Position numbers and translations under genes: made by a program. A DNA stretch of 64,000 bases from UBA1259 sp964453915 (GTDB lineage: Bacteria > Bacillota > Clostridia > Christensenellales > Borkfalkiaceae): NCBI GenBank assembly GCA_964453915.1, contig CAYVPW010000001.1, positions 1-64,000 on the forward strand, given 5' to 3'. Below the pieces are notes generated by a model. That model did not search any database. It saw only the letters and a list, made by a program, of their open reading frames with translations, and was not told where the DNA came from. Of this stretch, positions 23,853 through 33,287 are shown piece by piece. Each line of letters opens with the position of its first letter. The stretch's first letter is position 1.

Positions 23853-24032
23853 TTATCCTTTTATGCTTCTTTTTCTAGCTGCTTCGGATTTCTTTTTTCT
23901 TCTGACAGAAGGGCTTTCGTAAAATTCTTTTTTACGCATATCGCCGATTATACCGTCTCTAGAACATTTTCTTTTAAAACGTCTTAAAGCGCTGTCGAGA
24001 TTTTCGTTTTCGCCGACTCTTACCGTACTCAT
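23853..24032 (-). CDS. rpsU: 30S ribosomal protein bS21
   Basis: A 59-residue basic protein beginning MSTVRVGENENLDSALRRFK, then RKCSRDGI and the Arg/Lys-rich VRRKKKSEAARKR tail, the standard bS21 pattern. bS21 sits near the 3' end of 16S rRNA and affects initiation. A strong GGAGG precedes the ATG, and a consensus promoter lies at 24085-24113. It is monocistronic, with its own terminator. Confidence 0.95.
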   Translation of the reverse strand: MSTVRVGENENLDSALRRFKRKCSRDGIIGDMRKKEFYESPSVRRKKKSEAARKRSIKG

Positions 24033-24084
24033 TTTTCTTCAACCCTCCTTTGCCCTGTGGCAGTTAGTAAAATTTAACTCTAAA

Positions 24085-24113
24085 AGTATACTTTACTCTA
24101 CAAAAATTGTCAA
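24085..24113 (-). promoter_or_regulatory. Consensus promoter of rpsU
   Basis: On the minus strand TTGACA (24113-24108) and TATACT (24090-24085) are separated by 17 bases. Confidence 0.8.
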
Positions 24114-24145
24114 CGGTTTTTAAGCGAATAAATACAATTTTTTAT

Positions 24146-25735
24146 TTATTCGGCTACTTCTTCCTCTTCTTCCACGTCTAGCATTGCTTCTATTGCAACG
24201 TCTATTTCGTCTGCATTGCAACCCGTTTCTTTATCTTTTAAGAAAATATAATAAACGGCAATGGCTATCGCTAAAATTCCATACGCAACGCCGACTACCA
24301 ACATTCCGTACTTATCAAACGCCCTTATCCCCGTTTCTTCGCTTGCGGGGAAAATCAAGTTTATTACACCGAAAACTTCTATCACGGCAATCAAAATAGG
24401 CGAAACGTATTTAATCATCACTGCAAATATTTTGCCGAACTTGCCTAGTTTTAATCCGTCTTCTTCTAATCCCCTATATAGGTGCATAGGACTAAACGCT
24501 TCTTTGGGCTTTGACGCCTTAACGATAAACCAACCCAAAGCAATGCAAGAACCCAACGCACAAACGGGCATTAAAACGGTGTTTGTTATATCATCTATAA
24601 ACGTTAATAAATCTTTACCTAAGATTTGAAGAATATTCTCCCCGTTTATACTATACCCCAAAGATATGCTAATCGGCACGGACAAGGCAAAGCAAATTAA
24701 AGAAACGATTAAAATTGCTTTTTTTCTGTGTATTCTAAATTTTTGAATAACAAACTGCGTGACAACTTCTAACAAAGATATAACGGAAGTAAGCGCCGCA
24801 ATAACGACCATTCCGAAGAACAAGAATGATACAATTTTGCCAAAAGAGCCTAAAGTTTCAAAAACCAACGGCATAGATTGAAACAAAAGCATTATGCCTT
24901 GAACCTTTAATTCTCCACCGTTTATCGCCTGATAGTGATAAACCGAAGGGAAAATTGCAAGCCCCGCAAGAAGCGCAACCATTGTATCAAAAACGCATAT
25001 CATAACGGCAGATCTGCCTATCTTTATATTTTTGCCTGCATAAGAGCCGTACGATACCATTATTCCCATACCGAGAGACATAGAAAAGAATGCCTGACTC
25101 ATTGCCGCAAGAATGCCTTCAAACCCTAAAGCGGAAAAATCCGGATTAAGATAAAAAGACAAGCCTTCTGCAACGCCTTCTCCAAGACACAAGCAATAAA
25201 CCACTATAAGAACGAGAATAATAAATAAAGCGGGCATTAAAACCTTGCTTGCCTTTTCTATGCCGCCTTTTACCCCCCCCATTACTACTACGAGTGCAAG
25301 GACGATAAATATTCCCGTATAAAGTATTACTTCTCCTATATTGCCGGTAAACGATTGCAAGATGGCAGAATTAGATTCAAAAGAATTCATCGTATACTTT
25401 ACGGTATATCCGCCCAAAATCGAATAATAGCAGATTATCAAAAGCGGAATGATTATAGAAAAGAGCCCCAACCACCCTAAATGTTTATTAGCCTTTTTCA
25501 TTGCGGTAATGGGATTTGCTTGTGCACGCTTTCCCAAATACATTTCCGCAATCATAACGATAGAGCCTATCACAAGCACGCTTAGTATGTAAACGAATAC
25601 GAAAGCCGCACCGCCGTTGGCGCTTGTTTTATACGGGAAACTCCAAAGATTGCCCAGCCCTACCGCAGAACCTGCCGCCGCTAGAATAAAGCCTATACCG
25701 CTGGCAAATCCGTTTCTCTTTTTTGCTTTTTCCAT
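24146..25735 (-). CDS. Sodium-dependent transporter, NSS family
   Basis: A 529-residue integral membrane protein of the neurotransmitter:sodium symporter family (LeuT fold). The N-terminal GFILAAAGSAVGLGNLW segment (about residues 16-32) forms TM1 with its unwound Na+ and substrate site. About 11-12 hydrophobic segments follow. The C-terminal tail is acidic (EVEEEEEVAE-like). Bacterial members import amino acids or related amines; the substrate is not clear. GAGG precedes the ATG, and a promoter lies at 25768-25796. It is monocistronic. Confidence 0.92.
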   Translation of the reverse strand: MEKAKKRNGFASGIGFILAAAGSAVGLGNLWSFPYKTSANGGAAFVFVYILSVLVIGSIVMIAEMYLGKRAQANPITAMKKANKHLGWLGLFSIIIPLLIICYYSILGGYTVKYTMNSFESNSAILQSFTGNIGEVILYTGIFIVLALVVVMGGVKGGIEKASKVLMPALFIILVLIVVYCLCLGEGVAEGLSFYLNPDFSALGFEGILAAMSQAFFSMSLGMGIMVSYGSYAGKNIKIGRSAVMICVFDTMVALLAGLAIFPSVYHYQAINGGELKVQGIMLLFQSMPLVFETLGSFGKIVSFLFFGMVVIAALTSVISLLEVVTQFVIQKFRIHRKKAILIVSLICFALSVPISISLGYSINGENILQILGKDLLTFIDDITNTVLMPVCALGSCIALGWFIVKASKPKEAFSPMHLYRGLEEDGLKLGKFGKIFAVMIKYVSPILIAVIEVFGVINLIFPASEETGIRAFDKYGMLVVGVAYGILAIAIAVYYIFLKDKETGCNADEIDVAIEAMLDVEEEEEVAE

Positions 25736-25767
25736 TGAAATACCTCAATTAAAATAATAACTTTATT

Positions 25768-25796
25768 ATTCTATAATTTTTATCGCTTTTTGTCAA
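25768..25796 (-). promoter_or_regulatory. Promoter of the NSS transporter
   Basis: On the minus strand TTGACA (25796-25791) and TAGAAT (25773-25768) are separated by 17 bases. Confidence 0.75.
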
Positions 25797-25806
25797 TAAT
25801 AAAGCA

Positions 25807-25837
25807 ACAAAAAAGCGGCGCATTACAAAACGCCGCT
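25807..25837 (-). terminator. Terminator of the hrcA-hinT operon
   Basis: On the minus strand AGCGGCG (25837-25831) pairs with CGCCGCT (25820-25814), followed by six T. It marks the end of the seven-gene heat-shock unit. Confidence 0.85.
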
Positions 25838-25939
25838 AAATATTTTTTATACAATCAAAAGTTATCCAAAGCATAAAACCGCTTACTTAAATAAATACAA
25901 AATTAGCAAACAAAATATTTTATGCCGTTTTATCAGCCG

Positions 25940-26281
25940 TTAAGCGGGTGTCCAACCCATTTTTTGACCGGATAAAACGTGAATATGCAAATGGAACACG
26001 GTTTGTCCTGCATCGTCTCCCTGATTTATAACCAAACGGTAGCCGTTCTCTAACCCCAACTCTTTTTTAAGCGTGGGAATCTTTATAAGGCATTTTCTTA
26101 CCATTTCGCTTTGCTCTTCCGTCATATCCGCCAAAAGCTTAAAATGGCTTTTAGGAATACACAAAAAGTGGTTTTTTGCTTTGGGGTCTATATCTTTTAT
26201 GATAATCATATCTTCATCTTCGTACATTTTAGTAGAAGGTATTTCCCCTTTGATTATTTTACAAAACAAACAGTCTTCCAT
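25940..26281 (-). CDS. HIT-family protein (HinT-like nucleotide hydrolase)
   Basis: A 113-residue histidine-triad protein. The N-terminal DCLFCKIIKGEIPS and the catalytic HLHIHVL (His97, His99, His101) are those of HinT, which hydrolyses nucleoside phosphoramidates and aminoacyl-adenylates. The C-terminal KMGWTPA is also typical. It is the last gene of the hrcA operon, 18 bases after mtaB, and a terminator follows about 100 bases downstream. Confidence 0.94.
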   Translation of the reverse strand: MEDCLFCKIIKGEIPSTKMYEDEDMIIIKDIDPKAKNHFLCIPKSHFKLLADMTEEQSEMVRKCLIKIPTLKKELGLENGYRLVINQGDDAGQTVFHLHIHVLSGQKMGWTPA

Positions 26282-26299
26282 AATTTTTCTCCTTTTTTG

Positions 26300-27535
26300 T
26301 TATATAATTTCGGCAACAACGCCGTCTTTATAAAGCGATAAAACTTTTACCGTTTTCATTTGGTTTTTATCCTTTTTGCCCTTAACGTATACCCTTACGT
26401 AATTTTCGGAATAGCCTTCTAAATAACCGTCTTTTTCTTCTTCAAACAAAACGCTTAAATTTTTACCTATAAATTTATTTAAAAAGTTTGTTTTACACTC
26501 TTTTTTCTTTTGCAAAAGAAGGTGCAATCTCTCTTTTTTTATTTCGGGCGGTAAATCTTTCATTTTATAAGCAACCGTCCCCTTTCTTTTAGAAAAGGCA
26601 AACGGGTGAATATCCGAAAATTTTACTCTATCTATCAATTCCAGCGTTTTATTAAAATCCTCTTCCGTTTCCGTAGGGAAGCCCGCAATCACGTCAGTAG
26701 TAATTCCTGCGTCAGGAAAAAACTTTCTTATAAGGTCGGCTTTTTGCGCAAATTCTTTTGCGGTGTAATGCCTGTTCATACTTTTTAACACGTTATCCGA
26801 ACCGGACTGCAAAGAAAGATGAAAATGCGGTGCAAAATTATTTAACTCTTTTAACGCACTCAAAAATTCTTCGTCTATAACTCTAACTTCTAAAGAGCCT
26901 AGTCTAATTCTACAATCAACGCCCTTTAACGCCTTTATAAGCCCCGTAAGCCCGCTCTCCCCGTAATCGTATGCAGAAAGATTTATTCCGTTAATAACGG
27001 CTTCTTTGGGGCTTAAAACGCTTATCTCGTTTAATATCGATTCGTGGCTCCTGCTGCGGCTTCTTCCCCTTAAATAAGGTATCACGCAGTAAGAACAAAA
27101 ATTATTACAGCCGTCCTGCACTTTTACATACGTTCTCGTTCTAAGTCCGCTTGCGGGTAAAAGCTCTTCAAACTCTTTGGGTTCTTCGCTTATCAAAACG
27201 CCGTCTTTATCCAGCATTTCTAAAATTTTATCTTTAGAAAAAGTGCCCGTAATCAATTTTGCGTTTTGTTTATCGGTAAAATTATTAGGATTTTTTTGAC
27301 AAGCACAGCCCGTAAAATAAACGGGGGCGTTAGGATTTAATTTTGCCACTCTGCTTGCCGTTTGTCTAGACTTTTTTTCCGCTTCGGCAGTCACTGCGCA
27401 AGTGTTTACTATATACAAGTCCGCCGGTTCAAGTTTGTCGCTTACCTCGTATCCCCGCTCTTTTAAGCCGGTAATAAGAGAATCACTTTCACACTCGTTT
27501 ACCTTGCAGCCCAACGTAAAAACAACTGCTTTCAT
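26300..27535 (-). CDS. mtaB: tRNA (N6-threonylcarbamoyladenosine37) methylthiotransferase MtaB
   Basis: A 411-residue radical-SAM methylthiotransferase that makes ms2t6A at tRNA position 37. It has an N-terminal UPF0004 domain (TLGCKVN with the first cluster Cys), the radical-SAM motif CNNFCSYC, and a C-terminal TRAM-like domain. The GCKVNECES start is characteristic of MtaB rather than MiaB. The ATG at 27535 overlaps the prmA stop as ATGA; an open extension of 10 codons lies inside prmA and was not used. The prmA-mtaB order after dnaJ is common in Clostridia. Confidence 0.92.
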   Translation of the reverse strand: MKAVVFTLGCKVNECESDSLITGLKERGYEVSDKLEPADLYIVNTCAVTAEAEKKSRQTASRVAKLNPNAPVYFTGCACQKNPNNFTDKQNAKLITGTFSKDKILEMLDKDGVLISEEPKEFEELLPASGLRTRTYVKVQDGCNNFCSYCVIPYLRGRSRSRSHESILNEISVLSPKEAVINGINLSAYDYGESGLTGLIKALKGVDCRIRLGSLEVRVIDEEFLSALKELNNFAPHFHLSLQSGSDNVLKSMNRHYTAKEFAQKADLIRKFFPDAGITTDVIAGFPTETEEDFNKTLELIDRVKFSDIHPFAFSKRKGTVAYKMKDLPPEIKKERLHLLLQKKKECKTNFLNKFIGKNLSVLFEEEKDGYLEGYSENYVRVYVKGKKDKNQMKTVKVLSLYKDGVVAEII

Positions 27536-28464
27536 AAACTCTTTTCCATAACGAGAGCCGACCACTCGCCCTTAATCTTTTCTTCTACAAAAGTGAATCC
27601 GTTATCTAAATATGCAGATTTTACCTTTTCAAGTCTGTCCGCAAGAATTCCGCTTAAAACAATAGTGCCTTTTTCCGTAAGATTATTCCCTATAAACGGT
27701 GCAAACGCAATCAAAACTTCCGCCATAATATTGCAAACGATTACTTGCCCTTTCACGGTATTGTCGTCTAAAAGGTTTTTTAATAAAACCGTGCCGTTAT
27801 GCACGCCGTTTATTTGCATATTCTTTTCCGTTGCGGTGATAGCGCACTCGTCTATATCGGTTAAAATAACCTTATCCGCACCAAGTTTGCTTGCGGCAAT
27901 CCCTAAAATACCGCTTCCGCAACCAACGTCTAACACGGTGTCGTTTTTACGCACGTATTTTTGCAAAAATTCAACGCACATAGAAGTGGTTTCGTGCTCG
28001 CCCGTGCCAAACGCCATATTAGAACCGATAAGAACTTTTATCTCGTTTTCTTTAGCGGCGTAATCTATCCATTCCGGAACAATCACAACGTTGTTGATAT
28101 GTATCGGCTTAAAGTGCTCTTTCCACGTTTTTTTCCACTCGTCCCCGTCTACCGCTCTTTTATTAGTCTCTAAACTGCCCAAATCAAAGGGACAAACGCT
28201 TTTAAGTTCTATTATCTTTTTTTCTATTTCTCCTATCAAAGAGCGATCTTCTTCTTTTACGTAGCCCTTTACTAAAACGGTTTTATCTTCTTTTAACACG
28301 TCTTCGTCTATATAGTCCCACGTTTTTCCCGTGCGGGATAATTCCACAACGTCGTTAAAATCGTTTATGGCAACGCCGCCGTCCGTATAATCCCACAAAA
28401 GATCGCTTATAAGTTCACTGCCTTCGTGAGTGGTGTGTATGGTTAATTCTATATATTTACTCAT
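27532..28464 (-). CDS. prmA: Ribosomal protein L11 methyltransferase
   Basis: A 310-residue SAM-dependent methyltransferase that modifies uL11. The N-terminal substrate domain is about 120 residues; the catalytic domain begins near VLDVGCGSGILGIAA (motif I), with TDIDE (motif II) and the VCNIMAEVL motif (NI-type motif IV). It is 2 bases after dnaJ and overlaps mtaB by 4, which fits the conserved dnaJ-prmA-mtaB cluster. Confidence 0.94.
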   Translation of the reverse strand: MSKYIELTIHTTHEGSELISDLLWDYTDGGVAINDFNDVVELSRTGKTWDYIDEDVLKEDKTVLVKGYVKEEDRSLIGEIEKKIIELKSVCPFDLGSLETNKRAVDGDEWKKTWKEHFKPIHINNVVIVPEWIDYAAKENEIKVLIGSNMAFGTGEHETTSMCVEFLQKYVRKNDTVLDVGCGSGILGIAASKLGADKVILTDIDECAITATEKNMQINGVHNGTVLLKNLLDDNTVKGQVIVCNIMAEVLIAFAPFIGNNLTEKGTIVLSGILADRLEKVKSAYLDNGFTFVEEKIKGEWSALVMEKSL

Positions 28465-28466
28465 AA

Positions 28467-29618
28467 TCAGTCCGCATACGGATTTTTGCCGTACATACTC
28501 TCTATATTATCTTTATATTGCTTCATTTGCGGGCATTGTTTTATATCCGAATCACTGTCAAACCCTAAAATCGCCGCCTTTTGCTTTTGAGTTATTTTAG
28601 ACGGGATTTCCACCGTTACGATTATATAAAGATCGCCCGTCCCGCGGGAGGATTTTATACCCTTTCCACGAACGAAAAACGTTTTTCCGCTTTGAGTCCC
28701 TTCTGGTATGGTGTATTCAAACACGTCGTCTATCAACGGAATTTTAACCTTTCCGCCCATTATCGCCGTTTTGATACTAACGGGAACTTCTACGTATAAA
28801 TCAAAGTTCTTTCTCTTAAACACCTTGCTAGGTTCAACTTTCATCACCACGATAAGGTCGCCTGCCGCACCGCCGTTTTTACTTGCTTCGCCAAATCCGG
28901 CTTTTCTTATATAACTGCCGGTATCCGCACCCGCAGGTATATCCAAAGTGAGTTTCGTTGATTTTTTAACGTATCCTTTTCCTTTACAATCGGGGCACGC
29001 TTCAATAATCTTTTTACCCGTTCCCTTACATTCTTCACAGGGTTTAACGGATACGGAACGGAAAAATCCGTTGTTTTGGGTATACTGTACCTGTCCTGTT
29101 CCGCCGCAACGTTCGCACGTTTTATAAGCAGTGCCGTTTTTTGCACCCGTGCCTTTGCAAGAAGAACAAGGTTCATTTCTAGTGTAAACTATTTCTCTTC
29201 TGCAACCTTTCGCCGCATCTAAAAAAGAAAGCGACAACTCTATGGTAATATCTTCTCCGCGAGATTTTGTTTGCGCCCTAGTTCTTGAAGAGCCGCCGAA
29301 ACCGCCGAAAATATCCCCAAAAATATCTTCGAAGCCACCGAAGCCACCGAAGCCACCGCTTCCGCCAAAGCCGCCGAAACCGCCGTTGCCGCCGCCGAAA
29401 CCGGGGTGTTCTTGTTCGTAGTCGTATTGTTTTCTCTTTTTTTCGTCAGACAAAACCTCGTTTGCTTCGTTGATTTCTTTAAACTTTTCCGCACACTCTT
29501 TATCCCCCGGGTGCAAATCCGGATGGTATTTTTTCACCAAAGTTCTATACGCTTTTTTTATGTCGTCTGCAGAAGCGTTTTTATCAACGCCCAGAGTCTC
29601 GTAATAATTTTTAGCCAT
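28467..29618 (-). CDS. dnaJ: Chaperone protein DnaJ
   Basis: A 383-residue Hsp40 co-chaperone. The J domain (residues 1-70) has the HPD tripeptide in YHPDLHPGD. A glycine/phenylalanine-rich region with repeated GGFGGFGG-type units follows. Four zinc-finger repeats (CSSCKGTG, CERCGGTG, CEECKGTG, CPDCKGKG) and the C-terminal peptide-binding domains complete a type I DnaJ. It delivers unfolded clients to DnaK. It lies 81 bases after dnaK, with a 28-base perfect palindrome in the gap. Confidence 0.96.
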   Translation of the reverse strand: MAKNYYETLGVDKNASADDIKKAYRTLVKKYHPDLHPGDKECAEKFKEINEANEVLSDEKKRKQYDYEQEHPGFGGGNGGFGGFGGSGGFGGFGGFEDIFGDIFGGFGGSSRTRAQTKSRGEDITIELSLSFLDAAKGCRREIVYTRNEPCSSCKGTGAKNGTAYKTCERCGGTGQVQYTQNNGFFRSVSVKPCEECKGTGKKIIEACPDCKGKGYVKKSTKLTLDIPAGADTGSYIRKAGFGEASKNGGAAGDLIVVMKVEPSKVFKRKNFDLYVEVPVSIKTAIMGGKVKIPLIDDVFEYTIPEGTQSGKTFFVRGKGIKSSRGTGDLYIIVTVEIPSKITQKQKAAILGFDSDSDIKQCPQMKQYKDNIESMYGKNPYAD

Positions 29619-29642
29619 TTTTATTCCTTAATTTTAGCATAA

Positions 29643-29670
29643 ACTGAAAGGCAGAATTCTGCCTTTCAGT
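29643..29670. promoter_or_regulatory. 28-base perfect palindrome between dnaK and dnaJ
   Basis: The segment is self-complementary over its full length (core CAGAATTCTG) and can form a 12-bp or longer hairpin in the dnaK-dnaJ transcript. Only a short T tract follows on the minus strand, so it may be a partial terminator or an RNA-processing or stability element rather than a full stop. Confidence 0.65.
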
Positions 29671-29699
29671 GTGCCTTTTTATAATTGTATTATTAAATA

Positions 29700-31499
29700 T
29701 TAGCCTTGGTGAAATTCCGTATCTCCGGTGTTATCTCCGCCTTGCGCACCGTTTTCTCCACCTTGCGCAGCACTTTGATATACCTTTGCAAAGATTTCTT
29801 GAGATACCTTAGAAAGATTTTCAAACGCAGCATCCATCTTGTCTTTATCATTAGTTTCTAATTCTGCCTTTGCGGTTTTTACTTCTTCTTCTAATTTAGC
29901 CTTGTCTTCTTCGGTAATCTTATCGCCTAAATTTTTTACGGATTTTTCTACGGTGAAAATCATACCGTCTAGTCTGTTTTTAGAATCAACCGCTTCTTTA
30001 CGCTTTTTGTCTTCTTCTTCAAATTGTTTTGCTTCGTTAACGGCTTTTTCTATATCCGCATCCGAAAGGTTGGTAGAAGACGTGATCGTAATGTTTTGAG
30101 ATTTGCCCGTTCCCATATCTTTTGCGGAAACGTTTACTATACCGTTTGCATCTATATCGAACGTCACTTCTATTTGGGGTATTCCACGGGGTGCGGGAGC
30201 AATTCCTACTAATTCAAATCTACCCAAGGTTTTATTGTCTCTTGCGAATTCTCTTTCACCTTGTAAAATATGAATGTCAACTTGAGTTTGGTTATCCGCC
30301 GCCGTAGAGAATATTTGAGATTTCTTTACGGGAATAGTGGTGTTTCTTTCGATAAGTTTAGTGCATACTCCGCCTAAAGTTTCTATTCCGAGAGATAGCG
30401 GGGTGACGTCTAAAAGCAACACGTCTTTAACTTCGCCGGACAAAACACCGCCTTGAATAGCCGCACCGATTGCAACACATTCATCGGGGTTGATTCCCTT
30501 AAAGGGTTCTTTACCGGTCACTTTTCTTACTTCGTCTATAACTGCGGGAATTCTTGTAGAACCGCCGACCAATATTACCTTATCTATATCAGAATAAGAA
30601 AGTTTTGCATCTTCCATTGCCTTTTTTAGCGGAATAAGCGTTTCTTCTACCAAATCTTTGGTAAGAGCATCGAATTTTTGTTTGCTTAAATCAACGTCTA
30701 AGTGTTTAGGTCCGGTTGCATCTGCGGTGATAAAAGGAAGGTTAACGTTGGTAGTGCTCATACCGGAAAGTTCTATCTTTGCCTTTTCAGCCGCTTCCTT
30801 TAATCTTTGCATTGCAAGTTTATCTTTAGCAAGGTCTATACCTTCTTTTGCCTTAAATTCGGAAACGAGATATTCCATAATTCTGTTATCAAAATCGTCA
30901 CCGCCGAGTTTGCAGTTTCCGTTAGTTGCCAAAACTTCAAATACACCGTCGCCTATTTCCATAATAGAAACGTCGAACGTGCCGCCACCAAGGTCGTATA
31001 TTATAACCTTTTGGTTTTTGCCTTCTTTATCTAGTCCGTAAGAAAGAGCCGCAGCCGTAGGTTCGTTTATTATACGCAAAACGTTTAATCCTGCAATTTT
31101 TCCTGCGTCCTTAGTTGCCTGACGTTGACTGTCAGAAAAATATGCGGGGCAAGTAATTACGGCGTCAGTCACGGTGCCGCCTAAATAACTTTCCGCATCT
31201 TTCTTTAATTTAGAAAGTATCATTGCGGAAATTTCTTGCGGAGTGTAATCCTTTCCGTCTATACCTACCTTATAGTTTTCTCCCATATGTCTTTTTATAG
31301 AAGAAACAGTTCTGTCTGCGTTAGACACTGCCTGACGTTTTGCGGTTTGACCTACCAAACGGCTGCCGTCTTTTTGGAATGCCACAACGGACGGGGTTGT
31401 TCTTGCGCCTTCCGCATTTGCTATTACAACGGGTTCACCGTTTTCCATAACGGCTACGCACGAGTTCGTCGTTCCTAAATCGATACCTATAGTTTTCAT
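29700..31499 (-). CDS. dnaK: Chaperone protein DnaK (Hsp70)
   Basis: A 599-residue Hsp70. The nucleotide-binding domain begins IGIDLGTTNSCVAV and has the IINEPTAAALSYG and DLGGGTFDVS signatures. The linker DVLLLDVTPLSLG leads to the substrate-binding domain, then a helical lid. The C-terminal tail is Gly/Gln-rich, with repeated QGGENGAQGGDN-type units. AGGAGG precedes the ATG. It is the third gene of the hrcA operon. Confidence 0.98.
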   Translation of the reverse strand: MKTIGIDLGTTNSCVAVMENGEPVVIANAEGARTTPSVVAFQKDGSRLVGQTAKRQAVSNADRTVSSIKRHMGENYKVGIDGKDYTPQEISAMILSKLKKDAESYLGGTVTDAVITCPAYFSDSQRQATKDAGKIAGLNVLRIINEPTAAALSYGLDKEGKNQKVIIYDLGGGTFDVSIMEIGDGVFEVLATNGNCKLGGDDFDNRIMEYLVSEFKAKEGIDLAKDKLAMQRLKEAAEKAKIELSGMSTTNVNLPFITADATGPKHLDVDLSKQKFDALTKDLVEETLIPLKKAMEDAKLSYSDIDKVILVGGSTRIPAVIDEVRKVTGKEPFKGINPDECVAIGAAIQGGVLSGEVKDVLLLDVTPLSLGIETLGGVCTKLIERNTTIPVKKSQIFSTAADNQTQVDIHILQGEREFARDNKTLGRFELVGIAPAPRGIPQIEVTFDIDANGIVNVSAKDMGTGKSQNITITSSTNLSDADIEKAVNEAKQFEEEDKKRKEAVDSKNRLDGMIFTVEKSVKNLGDKITEEDKAKLEEEVKTAKAELETNDKDKMDAAFENLSKVSQEIFAKVYQSAAQGGENGAQGGDNTGDTEFHQG

Positions 31500-31525
31500 A
31501 ATTATATCCTCCTAAAATTATATGC

Positions 31526-32041
31526 TTATTTTATTACGCTTACTTTAGCGTATCTAATTATCTTGTCTTTTAATTTATATCCCTTTTGAAATACCTGTTT
31601 GATCGTGTCGCTTTCTTCGCCTTCTTCTTTTTCAGCCTGCATTATCGCTTCCGCAAAATCCGGACTAAAAACTTCGCCAACGGGATTTATCTCAGAAACG
31701 TCCATATTCTTTAACGTTTCGTCGTACTTCTTTTTTAAGAGTTTCAATCCTTCTAAAGTCTTTTCGTCCGAAACCATAGAAATAGCTATATCCAAATTAT
31801 CTCCTACGGGAAGAATTTTAAGTATTGCGTCCGCTTGACCTTCTCCGTAAGCATCCGTATACAACTTTGCGTTTCTCTTTTTGTAATTGTCGAATTCCGC
31901 AACGTTTCTCATCCACTTATCTTTGTAATCTTCACAAAGATTTTTTGCGTCTTCCAATTCTTTTTTTAGCGCTTCGGTTTCGCTTTCAACCTTTTCGCAA
32001 GTTTCTTCTTTTATTTCTTCTTGCTTTTTTTCCTTATCCAT
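31526..32041 (-). CDS. grpE: Nucleotide exchange factor GrpE
   Basis: A 171-residue GrpE. The N-terminal acidic coiled coil (residues 1-60) leads to the four-helix and beta domain, with the conserved DNYKKRN segment and ILPVGDNLDIA. The C-terminal VFQKGYKLKDKIIRYAKVSV matches the family signature. It exchanges ADP on DnaK. It is second in the operon, with the canonical order hrcA-grpE-dnaK-dnaJ. Confidence 0.96.
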   Translation of the reverse strand: MDKEKKQEEIKEETCEKVESETEALKKELEDAKNLCEDYKDKWMRNVAEFDNYKKRNAKLYTDAYGEGQADAILKILPVGDNLDIAISMVSDEKTLEGLKLLKKKYDETLKNMDVSEINPVGEVFSPDFAEAIMQAEKEEGEESDTIKQVFQKGYKLKDKIIRYAKVSVIK

Positions 32042-32054
32042 TTACTCACCGCCT

Positions 32055-33077
32055 TTACCTGTTGTTTTTTATCACGTCTTCTAAAATCTTACCTACGCCT
32101 TCTAAAACGGATACTACCTTTTGATAGTCCATTCTAAGAGGTCCTATAACGCCGTACGTGCCCAAATTTACGCCGCTTGCAGAATAACTTGCCGTCACCA
32201 AAGAATATTCTCCGTTAGTCTTTCCGTCTTCTCCGCCGACCGTAATTTTTATCTCTATATCGTCGTTATCGCTTGTAAGCAAATCCGCAAGCCTGTCTTT
32301 ACTGGTCACCACCGATAAAAAATTTTTAACCTTTTCGGAATCGTTATATTCCGGATGATTTAATATTTTTCCTTCACCTTTTATTATAACGTCTTCCGCT
32401 TTGTTTTCTATATAATCTTCTATTGCGTCTATTATGCCTTCAAAAATGTCTTTATATGCTTCGAATTCTTGGGAAATCCTATCCGATAAACTAGATATTT
32501 CACCAAGTTTTTTTCCCACGACAAGTTTGCCTAAAAGTTCGCTTGCTTCTGTAATCTGCCCGTCCGTCATACTCTCCGGAACACTTATAAATTTATCCCT
32601 AATAAGAGCGGACTCCGTTACTATTAAAAGAAGCGCTTGATTTTTTTTGTTGCGAAACATATCCATCTTTAACACTACGTCTTCTTGGCTGTGCGTGGGG
32701 CACGCTATAGAAGTGTAATCAGTAAGTTCGCTTATTACCTTTACGGCGTTTTGCACAACCTGCTCTAAATTATCCGCATGGTTTTCAAAAGCGTTTTTTA
32801 TAACTCCAAGTTCTTTGCCCGTAAGTTTGCTTTTGTCCATAAGTTCCGTAACGTATAATTTATACGCTTCCACGGAAGGAACTCTTCCGCTAGAAGTATG
32901 AAGTTGAGATAAAAACCCCATCTCCTCTAACCCCGCCAGTTCGCTTCTTATGGTTGCAGAACTTAAATCTGGAAGATATTTTTCGGTTATACTTTTGCTG
33001 GATACCGGTTGTGCGGTTGATATATAATCGTCCACAACGTATTGCAAAATTTTCTTTTTTCTGTCCGAAAGTTTCAT
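32055..33077 (-). CDS. hrcA: Heat-inducible transcription repressor HrcA
   Basis: A 340-residue repressor that binds CIRCE. The N-terminal winged helix (MKLSDRKKKILQYVVDDYI, SATIRSELAGLEEMGFL) is followed by a GAF-like domain and the C-terminal GPLRMDYQKVVSVLE segment. ATG 33077 is chosen because GGAG lies just upstream; an in-frame TTG 6 codons earlier would place the ribosome binding site inside the gene. It is the first gene of the operon and is controlled by its own CIRCE element. Confidence 0.96.
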   Translation of the reverse strand: MKLSDRKKKILQYVVDDYISTAQPVSSKSITEKYLPDLSSATIRSELAGLEEMGFLSQLHTSSGRVPSVEAYKLYVTELMDKSKLTGKELGVIKNAFENHADNLEQVVQNAVKVISELTDYTSIACPTHSQEDVVLKMDMFRNKKNQALLLIVTESALIRDKFISVPESMTDGQITEASELLGKLVVGKKLGEISSLSDRISQEFEAYKDIFEGIIDAIEDYIENKAEDVIIKGEGKILNHPEYNDSEKVKNFLSVVTSKDRLADLLTSDNDDIEIKITVGGEDGKTNGEYSLVTASYSASGVNLGTYGVIGPLRMDYQKVVSVLEGVGKILEDVIKNNR

Positions 33078-33111
33078 CAACTCTCTCCTTGGCAATTCTT
33101 TTGGGTTTTTG

Positions 33112-33138
33112 TTAGCACTCTTGCCGTTTCAGTGCCAA
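33112..33138. promoter_or_regulatory. CIRCE operator
   Basis: TTAGCACTC, nine bases, then CAGTGCCAA: a perfect left half-site of the HrcA operator and a right half-site with two differences from GAGTGCTAA. It lies directly downstream of the promoter at 33150-33178. Confidence 0.92.
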
Positions 33139-33149
33139 CTTTCGAGTCA

Positions 33150-33178
33150 ATTCTACTCTTATATCCTTTGTTTGTCAA
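33150..33178 (-). promoter_or_regulatory. Promoter of the hrcA-grpE-dnaK-dnaJ operon
   Basis: On the minus strand TTGACA (33178-33173) and TAGAAT (33155-33150) are separated by 17 bases; the start site would be next to CIRCE. Confidence 0.85.
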
Positions 33179-33287
33179 GGGTTTTAGGACATTTTTTATA
33201 AAATATTTTTTAATCTTTTTTTACAAAATAAAATCTCCGCTTTATTACTTGTTTTTTAAGCAAAGCGTATCATTATATCAAAACTAA

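Noticed and set aside
29285..29473. Arg/Ser/His-rich plus-strand frame inside dnaJ
   Set aside because: It is the complement of the Gly/Phe-rich repeat region of DnaJ.
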